DNA of 20,015 nucleotides from Chloroflexota bacterium (lineage in GTDB: Bacteria; Chloroflexota; UBA4733), in the NCBI GenBank assembly GCA_023381895.1, contig JAMCTA010000178.1, positions 1-20,015 of the forward strand, read 5' to 3'. The notes beneath the pieces were generated by a model, which was not told the origin of the DNA, ran no database searches, and saw only the letters and a list, made by a program, of their open reading frames with translations. How positions within the stretch are numbered: the first letter of the stretch is position 1; each line of letters opens with the position of its first letter. Position numbers and translations under genes: made by a program. Below, piece by piece: positions 14,697 through 20,015 of this stretch.

Positions 14697-15581
14697 TCAG
14701 TCACCGTGTCCGCGCTGGTCGCCGTGGTGCAAGTCCTGTTGCCGTTGCTCAGTCTTTTTCTGACTGGGACCAGTCGAATGGGTGTCTGATGGCTGGTCAC
14801 CTGCGGGGAGCGCACTTGAGTTGCGGTCGACTGACGGTGCGGGTGTCGCGGAGGGCTCGTCTCCTGCTGAAGTCTCGCGGAAACCCGCATGGTGTGACGG
14901 TGGCGGCTCTGCAGGATGTTGCGTGACCTTGCTCTCATTCGCATGCTCCGGCTTCGCCGGCATCTCAGAGGTCTTGGGCGCCACCGGATGGTCTCGAGTG
15001 GGTGGCTGGACCTGTTCCAGATTCCCGCTTGTTGGTGTGATTCGCGTGGCAGCGGTCCCTGTCGAGGGAGACACCGTCTCCGTTGCTGCACCTTTGCCCG
15101 CTGAGGCAGGTCCGGGGAGAAAGCGCGGTGTCGGAGATGCGGACGTGGATGGTATAGCCGTGGTTGCTGTGACCGCAGCCGGTGCTGGCCGAGAGGAAGA
15201 TGACTCTAGATGATCCCTAGAGACTGGAGAATGCTGAGGAAGAGGATAATGTAAGATCTGGGACACCACTATTCGGACGTCTGTCACAGCCGCCAGCACC
15301 TGGGCGCGAGCCAGTGGCGATGGCAGAAAGAGGAGGAGCAGTAGCAGGATGCCGAGACCCGGAGCCACTGCCAGACCAAGGTGGGCTGTCATGGTCCTGG
15401 AGAATCCTGGCCACCATGGCCGGCGCGTTGACGCGGCTGCTTGCAATACTGTGGTGCGTGTCCGCCTGACGAACTGGGGATCGATCTGGCTACCGGGGTC
15501 TTGATCCACTGCCTGTGCTGCACGGTGGAGCGCCGCGATGACCGCGGAAAAAGGGGCGAGGTCGTTGCTCTTTGAAGTCAC
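14697..15581 (-). CDS. Single-pass membrane protein, probable anti-sigma factor
   Basis: 294 residues with no sure family assignment. Residues 1-60 are probably cytoplasmic, with a helix-forming segment and DPQFVRRTRTTVLQAAA (34-50), reminiscent of the short cytoplasmic anchors of Chloroflexota and Actinomycetota anti-sigma proteins. One strong membrane helix lies at about 66-88 (poly-Leu). The remaining roughly 200 residues are Pro/Ser/Thr/Ala-rich, acidic-to-basic mixed and likely disordered outside the cell. GTG start with GGAGG about eight bases upstream. It is the first gene of the pair and the sigma gene follows after three bases. Tight coupling to a sigma factor and this topology suggest it inhibits the sigma factor until an outside signal arrives; a surface linker protein is the alternative. 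Confidence 0.6.
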   Translation of the reverse strand: MTSKSNDLAPFSAVIAALHRAAQAVDQDPGSQIDPQFVRRTRTTVLQAAASTRRPWWPGFSRTMTAHLGLAVAPGLGILLLLLLFLPSPLARAQVLAAVTDVRIVVSQILHYPLPQHSPVSRDHLESSSSRPAPAAVTATTAIPSTSASPTPRFLPGPASAGKGAATETVSPSTGTAATRITPTSGNLEQVQPPTRDHPVAPKTSEMPAKPEHANESKVTQHPAEPPPSHHAGFRETSAGDEPSATPAPSVDRNSSALPAGDQPSDTHSTGPSQKKTEQRQQDLHHGDQRGHGD

Positions 15582-15682
15582 GGCTTCCCCCTCCGAGGCC
15601 TCTATGTTACAGAAAGCTCGCCCTCTTAGAAACGCTCTTACCGACTTCTGATTACAGTGTGCCAGAGTGTCTCTCCACGAGC

Positions 15683-15711
15683 TTGACGCCTGCTCACGAG
15701 TGGCTCAGACT
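15683..15711 (+). promoter_or_regulatory. Weak candidate promoter for the arabinofuranosidase gene
   Basis: TTGACG (15683-15688) is followed after 17 bases by CAGACT, a poor -10. The transcript would start near 15718, leaving only about 17 leader bases but including the ribosome-binding site GAGGAGGAGAG. The whole 15582-15734 stretch is a short divergent region also serving the anti-sigma-like gene. Confidence 0.25.
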
Positions 15712-15734
15712 TCTGCGAGGAGGAGAGAATCGTC

Positions 15735-17234
15735 ATGGCTGCCAACCGCATCAAGATCGACTTGGATCGACGTGTCGGCACTGTTGACCGAAGGATCTTC
15801 GGTGGCTTCATCGAACATCTGGGCCGGTGCATCTATGGCGGAATCTTCGAGGAGGGCTCACCCCTGAGCGACGAGCGCGGATATCGCCGTGACGTTCTCA
15901 GTGCCCTGACAGATCTCCACATGCCGGTGCTGCGCTGGCCTGGAGGCAACTTCGTCAGCGGCTATCACTGGCAAGATGGTATTGGCCCGAGGGATCAGCG
16001 CCCGCGCAGGATGGATCTTGCTTGGCACACGGAGGAGTCTAATCGTTTTGGCACACTGGAGTTTCTCGAATACTGTCGACGGTTAGGGACCGAGCCCTAC
16101 GTCTGCGTCAACCTGGGAACAGGAACACAGGACGAGGCGCAGGCGTGGGTAGAGTTCTGCAACGGTACAGGGAATACGTACTGGGCTAATCTGCGCCGTC
16201 ACTATGGCTACGATGAGCCATTTCGAGTCAAGTACTGGGGTCTGGGCAACGAGATGTATGGTGGCTGGCAGATTGGTGCTCTGACCGCTGAGGACTATGT
16301 CAAAAAGGCACGCGAGTTTGCCAAGGCCATGTTGTGGACAGACCCAGCGATAGAGCTCATCTCGTGTGGACACAACGGCTGGAGTGACTGGGATCGCATC
16401 GTGCTGGAGGGACTTGCTCGCTTAGTGCGGTTGCACAGTATCCATATCTACACGGGCAACGACGATTACTATCGCAATGTGCTGGCACCGCTCCAAGCCG
16501 AGCGTGCACTGAAGCTGAGCCGTGCACTCATCGATCAGGTCTGCTTCAACCAGGGCATTTCCCACGAGATCGGCATCGCTTATGACGAATGGAATGTGTG
16601 GTTTCGTGCCCGCGGGAATGAGACAGCGCTGGAAGAACGCTACACACTGGCCGATGCACTGGCGGTAGCCACCTTCCTGAATATTTTCGTCCGGCAGTCT
16701 GCTACGGTGAAGATGGCCAACCTGGCCCAGATGGTGAACGTCATCGCGCCGGTATTCACAAGTTTCGAAGGACTGTTTCTGCAGACCATCTATTACCCGT
16801 TGCGTTTGCTCTCAACCCATACTCAAGAGGTCGCGCTAGCGGCGTGGGTGGCATGCGACACGTACGACTTTCCTGATGAAGTACGGCATTCGGTGCAGCG
16901 CCCCCAAATAGCTGATCTGGGACCTTTCCCCCTACTCGATGTTGCGGCGACATGCAGCCCCAACGGCCAGTCGCTGACACTGTCAGTGGTAAATCGCTCT
17001 CTCGATAGCGCAGCCGAGACGGACTTGCAGCTTCAGGATGCTGCCTTTGCTGGTAACGGTATGTCGCACGAAGTCAACGCTGCCAGTGTCCTGGCGGGGA
17101 ACTCCCTTGAACAGCCTCTGAACGTGGGCGTTACCAGTCGCGCCGTGCTCGCTGCTGGGAGCCGCTTGACATACGCCTTCCCTGCGCATTCACTGACGGT
17201 GCTGACGCTTCCTGTGAGCCGGTCAGCCTCGTAG
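15735..17234 (+). CDS. GH51 alpha-L-arabinofuranosidase
   Basis: Releases alpha-L-arabinofuranosyl residues from arabinan, arabinoxylan or arabino-oligosaccharides by retaining hydrolysis. 499 residues, matching known bacterial GH51 enzymes (about 480-505). An N-terminal strand precedes the TIM barrel, which shows RWPGGNF at 67-73 and the acid/base Glu173 in GLGNEM (169-174). The nucleophile is Glu285 in YDEWNVWF (283-290). HSIHIYTG (234-241) and the MANLAQMVNVI segment line the active site in relatives. The C-terminal third is the usual beta-sandwich. There is no signal peptide, so it acts in the cytoplasm on imported oligosaccharides. GAGGAGGAGAG seven bases before the ATG supports the start. 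It stands alone on its strand; a link with the importer at 6531-9967 is possible but not shown. Confidence 0.96.
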   Translation: MAANRIKIDLDRRVGTVDRRIFGGFIEHLGRCIYGGIFEEGSPLSDERGYRRDVLSALTDLHMPVLRWPGGNFVSGYHWQDGIGPRDQRPRRMDLAWHTEESNRFGTLEFLEYCRRLGTEPYVCVNLGTGTQDEAQAWVEFCNGTGNTYWANLRRHYGYDEPFRVKYWGLGNEMYGGWQIGALTAEDYVKKAREFAKAMLWTDPAIELISCGHNGWSDWDRIVLEGLARLVRLHSIHIYTGNDDYYRNVLAPLQAERALKLSRALIDQVCFNQGISHEIGIAYDEWNVWFRARGNETALEERYTLADALAVATFLNIFVRQSATVKMANLAQMVNVIAPVFTSFEGLFLQTIYYPLRLLSTHTQEVALAAWVACDTYDFPDEVRHSVQRPQIADLGPFPLLDVAATCSPNGQSLTLSVVNRSLDSAAETDLQLQDAAFAGNGMSHEVNAASVLAGNSLEQPLNVGVTSRAVLAAGSRLTYAFPAHSLTVLTLPVSRSAS

Positions 17235-17260
17235 CGCCGGGACTTTGCGCGGTTATGGAC

Positions 17261-17298
17261 TGTGAGCATCGTGAACGCACTATAGACGTATGCTCACA
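17261..17298. terminator. Hairpin between the convergent arabinofuranosidase and rnhB genes
   Basis: TGTGAGCAT (17261-17269) and ATGCTCACA (17290-17298) pair perfectly, and CGT/ACG extends the stem inwards past a single bulged T, around a 13-base loop. No T-run is present. It lies just after the plus-strand stop and ten bases past the rnhB stop, fitting a shared convergent terminator. Confidence 0.55.
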
Positions 17299-17307
17299 TA
17301 CAAGCTG

Positions 17308-17964
17308 TCACCCTTCGCTGGCCTCCCAGAGCATCGGGTAGAGCACACGCTTGAGGAAAGAGCGTCGGTGGTGCAAGCTGGGGCCATGGGTCAGAATTGC
17401 AGCACGATGTTTCGGTGTGAGGTAGCCCACGTTTGTGTCCCAGCCGTAGAGTGGGTAATGGAGTGCCAGTCGCTGCAGGAGGTGGTCGCGCATTTGTTTC
17501 GCCACGATTGAAGCACACGCGATACTGGTGCTGAGAGCGTCGCCATCGACGACATAGCGGCAAAGCGGTGCAGTGATCTCCGGCATCGGCAGTCCGTCGA
17601 TGAGGAGTGCCTGAGGAGCCCTAATGCGGTGCAGCGCTCTCCGCATAGCTGCGGCGGTGGCTCGGCGCACATTGAGACGGTCAATCTCGACAGCCGACGC
17701 CGCCCCCAACGCTACGTCTTGCATTGAGTCCAGGATGATAGGTAGAAGCGCTGCCCGCTCCCGAGAAGAGAGCGTCTTTGAGTCTCGTACATGCTCGAGT
17801 CCACTTGGCCGTGGCTTCAGCACGATGGCACAGGCCACGACTGCGGAGGCGGCTGCACCTCGCCCGACCTCGTCGATTCCCACGATAGACGTAAGCCCCT
17901 GGTCCCACCACTCCTCCTCGAAAGACGTGGTCGGTACAGGAGATCGCAGAGATGTGCTGTGCAT
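17308..17964 (-). CDS. rnhB: Ribonuclease HII
   Basis: Cuts RNA in RNA-DNA hybrids and starts removal of single ribonucleotides from DNA; cytoplasmic. 218 residues. The four metal ligands are visible: Asp31 and Glu32 in GIDEVGRG, Asp123 in LLIDGLP, and Asp142 in DGDALSTS, followed by the usual ASIVAK helix and a YGWDTNVGYLTPKH segment. After GRG the common PLAGPV is replaced by AAASAV, a small departure in the ribonucleotide-sensing loop. It follows rplS by 12 bp on the same strand, a frequent bacterial pairing. No strong Shine-Dalgarno precedes the ATG at 17964, so translation may depend on coupling from rplS. Confidence 0.95.
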   Translation of the reverse strand: MHSTSLRSPVPTTSFEEEWWDQGLTSIVGIDEVGRGAAASAVVACAIVLKPRPSGLEHVRDSKTLSSRERAALLPIILDSMQDVALGAASAVEIDRLNVRRATAAAMRRALHRIRAPQALLIDGLPMPEITAPLCRYVVDGDALSTSIACASIVAKQMRDHLLQRLALHYPLYGWDTNVGYLTPKHRAAILTHGPSLHHRRSFLKRVLYPMLWEASEG

Positions 17965-17976
17965 TACCGGGTAAGG

Positions 17977-18396
17977 CTAACCCTGCGTCCCTTCGATTGC
18001 TGGCTGCTCTGTTTCAGCTGGGCCGGAGCCTGCTGCTGGCTGCGCCTTGGATGGTCGCAGTTCGCGCACTCGCGCTCGCTTCCCCACGCGGTCACGGAGA
18101 TAATAGAGCTGTGCGCGCCGCACCTCACCATGGCGGAGAACTTCGACACGGTCGATACGAGGCGAGTGCACGAGAAAAGTGCGCTCCACCCCTACGCCGT
18201 GTGTCACACGCCGGACGGTGAAGTCTTCTTCGAGGCCTCCCTTGCGTGCGCGCATGACTACGCCTTCGAACACCTGAATGCGCTCGCGCACGCCTTCAAT
18301 CACGCGGACGTGAACGCGGACGGTGTCGCCCGGTCGAACCCGGACGGCATTTGCCTTCAGGTACTGCTGCTGGACTTGCTGAATCAGTGGGTGCAT
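17977..18396 (-). CDS. rplS: 50S ribosomal protein L19
   Basis: Large-subunit protein at the interface with the small subunit. 139 residues, longer than the usual 110-120 because of an Ala/Pro/Glu-rich C-terminal tail of about 25 residues. The core matches the family: [47 protein letters not shown] and [18 protein letters not shown] at 18396 with AGGAG about nine bases upstream. That ribosome-binding site is part of the leader stem at 18405-18442, so expression may be controlled at translation. It is first gene of the rplS-rnhB pair. Confidence 0.97.
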   Translation of the reverse strand: MHPLIQQVQQQYLKANAVRVRPGDTVRVHVRVIEGVRERIQVFEGVVMRARKGGLEEDFTVRRVTHGVGVERTFLVHSPRIDRVEVLRHGEVRRAQLYYLRDRVGKRARVRELRPSKAQPAAGSGPAETEQPAIEGTQG

Positions 18397-18404
18397 CTCT
18401 ACTC

Positions 18405-18444
18405 GCTCCTGTCTGGTGCGCTCCCAGACCTCGTTCAGGAGCGC
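18405..18444 (-). promoter_or_regulatory. Structured rplS leader that can hide the ribosome-binding site
   Basis: In the minus-strand RNA, GCTCCT then (after a 7-base bulge) GTCTGG pair with the consecutive CCAGAC and AGGAGC around a 7-base loop. That is 12 pairs, and they include the AGGAG ribosome-binding site of rplS. A competing hairpin pairs 18438-18444 with 18418-18424 (GCGCTCC/GGAGCGC) and would free that site. This resembles the autoregulated leaders known for other ribosomal-protein genes. Confidence 0.5.
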
Positions 18445-18521
18445 TCAATCTCGCGGCTTCATTCATTTCGTGGCACAGCGAAGCTCTGCCTCCTCGCAGT
18501 TCGCATCGTAGCCAACCGCGT

Positions 18522-18530
18522 AGTCTAGCA
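18522..18530 (-). promoter_or_regulatory. Extended -10 promoter candidate for rplS-rnhB
   Basis: On the minus strand TGC is followed by TAGACT, an extended -10 with four core matches. The -35 region is poor. A start near 18515 gives a leader of about 119 bases that includes the structured element at 18405-18444. The promoter lies in the 156-bp gap after the E2 gene. Confidence 0.4.
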
Positions 18531-18552
18531 CATCATCAATCGGCGGTGACTG

Positions 18553-19818
18553 CTAGTAGAGATCGATCACAGGGCCAGTCGTCTCAAGCCATTGCTTGAC
18601 GTAGGCCATAAAGCGTCCGGCGGTGAGTCCGTCGAATGCCCGATGGTCGAAGGTGAGACACGCAAACATCATCGATCTAATAGCGATGCTGTCGTTGCCT
18701 TCAGCATCGGTCAAGACAGCTGGCCGTTTTACAATAGCCTCGGTCGTCATGATTGCCGCTTGCGGCAGGGGAATGATCGGCGTTGAAATGATCGAGCCGA
18801 TTGCGCCAGTGTTGTTGACCGTGAATGTGCCGCCATTGAGTTCGTCGGGCGCTAATGTGCCCGCACGCGCACGTGCGGCGACGTCAGCGACGGATCGGGC
18901 GATTCCGGCAATGCTGAGGCGGTCCACGTGGCGCAGCACGGGAACGACGAGACCATCGGTACCCGGGTTGCGGCCGCCATCTACTGCTACCGCGACACCA
19001 ATGTGGATGTGGCGATAGGCCAGAATTCCTTCTTGAGAAATGGAGACGTTCACCGCCGGGAACTGCACTAGCGCTTCGACAGCGGCCTTGATCGCGAAAG
19101 GAACGAAAGTGAGATCAACCCCAATGCGCCGCCGGAACTCTTCGCGCACAGCCGCCCGTCTCCGGACGATACCCGTCATGTCCACCTCGAAAACGGCAGT
19201 AGCATCGGGAACCTGTTGGCGGCTCCGGGTGAGACGATCGGCGATTGCCCGGCGCATCGGTGAGAGAGGGATGAGCGTCCAAGCGTCGGTACTCCCTCTG
19301 CTGGGGCTCTCCGGAGGATCTCCGCTGTGTTGCTGCCGGAGGAAGGCCACGAGATCGTCACGGCGCACACGACCGCCGAATCCTGTGCCAGCAATATCAG
19401 TGAGTGACACACCCTGCTCGTTCGCCAGACGTCGAACAAGAGGCGTGCTGCGCTGGCAAGCGGCCTCTTCCCGGCCCAGCTGAGCTATCTCGCGGAGTGC
19501 ATCGACAGGTCTCGCCACTGTGTTCGGCGCCGCCTCTCGAGACGGCGAGTTCGTGGTCTCCGGGGGGCTGGCCCCCTCGTCCGCAGTCTCGACTGCTGCG
19601 ATGGGAGTGTTGACAGGGACAGTTTGTCCTTCCGGAACCAAGATCCGGGTGAGACGGCCAGCAAACTGCGAGGGTATCTCACTGCTGACCTTGTCTGAGG
19701 ATACCTCAACGATGGGGTCGTCCAGCGCGACGTCGTCGCCCTCTTGCTTCATCCAGCGTTCAATTGTGCCCTCAGTGACGGACTCGCCGAGCTGGGGCAT
19801 AATGAGATGTTTTAGCAT
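18553..19818 (-). CDS. Dihydrolipoamide acyltransferase (E2) of a 2-oxo-acid dehydrogenase complex
   Basis: Lipoylated core subunit that transfers the acyl group to CoA. 421 residues. The lipoyl domain covers about 1-78, with the target Lys43 in SSDKVSSEIPS. A Pro/Ser/Thr/Ala linker follows, then the peripheral-subunit-binding domain at about 123-162 (TPLVRRLANEQGVSLTDIAG) and the catalytic domain at about 185-421. The active-site motif is DHRAFDG with His392 and Asp396. The lipoyl and active-site sequences look closer to branched-chain (BkdB-like) or generic acyltransferases than to E. coli SucB or AceF; the substrate is not settled. The ATG at 19818 begins a typical E2 N-terminus (MLKHLIMPQLGESVTEG) but has no clear Shine-Dalgarno. 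E1 and E3 genes are not adjacent, and a transposase-like sequence lies directly upstream. Confidence 0.93.
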   Translation of the reverse strand: MLKHLIMPQLGESVTEGTIERWMKQEGDDVALDDPIVEVSSDKVSSEIPSQFAGRLTRILVPEGQTVPVNTPIAAVETADEGASPPETTNSPSREAAPNTVARPVDALREIAQLGREEAACQRSTPLVRRLANEQGVSLTDIAGTGFGGRVRRDDLVAFLRQQHSGDPPESPSRGSTDAWTLIPLSPMRRAIADRLTRSRQQVPDATAVFEVDMTGIVRRRAAVREEFRRRIGVDLTFVPFAIKAAVEALVQFPAVNVSISQEGILAYRHIHIGVAVAVDGGRNPGTDGLVVPVLRHVDRLSIAGIARSVADVAARARAGTLAPDELNGGTFTVNNTGAIGSIISTPIIPLPQAAIMTTEAIVKRPAVLTDAEGNDSIAIRSMMFACLTFDHRAFDGLTAGRFMAYVKQWLETTGPVIDLY

Positions 19819-19831
19819 TGTGTACGCAATG
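19816..19831. repeat. 16-bp near-perfect palindrome over the E2 start codon
   Basis: CATTG and CAATG flank TGTACG, whose core GTAC is itself symmetric: seven of eight pairs match. It covers the first codon of the E2 gene. It may be an operator, or chance at the boundary of the nearby insertion. Confidence 0.3.
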
Positions 19832-19863
19832 TTCTAGTGCTCCGTTCCTCGTTGCTGATATAG

Positions 19864-19892
19864 ATTATGCGGTAGCTGGTCGTCATCGTGAA
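19864..19892 (-). promoter_or_regulatory. Candidate promoter for the E2 gene
   Basis: On the minus strand TTCACG (19892-19887) and CATAAT (19869-19864) are 17 bases apart; the -10 matches five of six and the -35 four of six. The transcript would start near 19857, about 40 bases before the ATG. If the insertion boundary lies to its left, this promoter would come from the mobile element. Confidence 0.4.
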
Positions 19893-19903
19893 GGGAGGCG
19901 ACC

Positions 19904-20015
19904 TTGCCGAAGCTACTGCACGCGCGCGCCGCGGGACGCCGGCGAAGAAGGCCAAGTGCGCAAGCTGGCAGGCAGTCGGCACGCGCCGGGCGACTGGATC
20001 GTGCGCGCCAAGATG
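19904..20015 (+). mobile_element. Start of an IS630-type transposase, apparently frame-disrupted, cut by the window end
   Basis: A TTG at 19904 with GGGAGG five bases upstream begins MPKLLHARA. The next frame, readable from about 19929 to the window end, gives PRDAGEEGQ and then VRKLAGSRHAPGDWIVRAKM. That last stretch resembles, from memory, the N-terminal helix-turn-helix of IS630-family transposases common in Chloroflexota (pattern VRKLA.S.HAP.DW...A.M). Joining the two frames gives a sensible N-terminus, so there is a +1 shift within the alternating GC run near 19921-19935: a mutation, programmed frameshifting or a sequencing error. Base composition is much more GC-rich than the E2 gene beside it. 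Only about 37 residues are visible, and terminal inverted repeats are not identified. Confidence 0.5.

Overview
The window is about 20 kb of bacterial chromosome with moderately high GC, several GTG/TTG starts, clear Shine-Dalgarno sites and short intergenic gaps. My best guess is a Chloroflexota bacterium, possibly Thermomicrobia- or Ktedonobacteria-like. The grounds are a Tat-type lipoprotein binding protein with a Ser/Thr-rich linker, a membrane anti-sigma-like protein with a long Pro/Ser/Thr-rich tail, and an IS630-type transposase start of a kind I recall from that phylum. The taxonomic call is inference from memory, not a search.

Left part (1-2853): the 3' portion of NADP-type isocitrate dehydrogenase (cut by the window edge) is followed closely by dapB (lysine/diaminopimelate synthesis). 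Convergent to them is an RpiR/MurR-type regulator with HTH and SIS (sugar-phosphate binding) domains. A ~400 bp divergent promoter region separates the regulator from a catabolic cluster.

Central catabolic block (3251-9967, plus strand): two Gfo/Idh/MocA-type NAD(P)-dependent oxidoreductases flank a sugar-phosphate isomerase/epimerase-like TIM barrel. Then comes a carbohydrate ABC importer (two permeases and a lipoprotein binding protein) with no ATPase gene in the window. Two inverted repeats lie at and just upstream of a good -35 box before the importer. One of them shares an 8-mer with the regulator's own promoter region, so a local regulon controlled by the RpiR-type protein is plausible. 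The substrate cannot be read from the sequence; a sugar, sugar acid, inositol or amino sugar are all possible. A GH51 alpha-L-arabinofuranosidase further right (15735-17234) shows that plant-cell-wall arabinose oligomers are used by this organism, but it is not clearly part of the same regulon.

Housekeeping blocks (minus strand): rpsO-pnp (ribosomal protein S15 and PNPase) and rplS-rnhB (L19 and RNase HII). The rplS leader can fold so that its own ribosome-binding site is sequestered, with a competing hairpin. A strong perfect hairpin separates the importer from pnp, and a second structured inverted repeat lies just past the pnp stop.

Surface/regulatory block (13173-15581): a secreted Ser/Thr-rich protein of unknown function runs convergently towards an ECF-type sigma factor. 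The sigma gene is preceded, not followed, by a single-pass membrane protein that looks like its anti-sigma factor.

Right edge: a lipoylated E2 acyltransferase gene of a 2-oxo-acid dehydrogenase complex, without adjacent E1 or E3 genes. Just upstream of it and divergent is the apparently frame-disrupted start of an IS630-type transposase running off the window.
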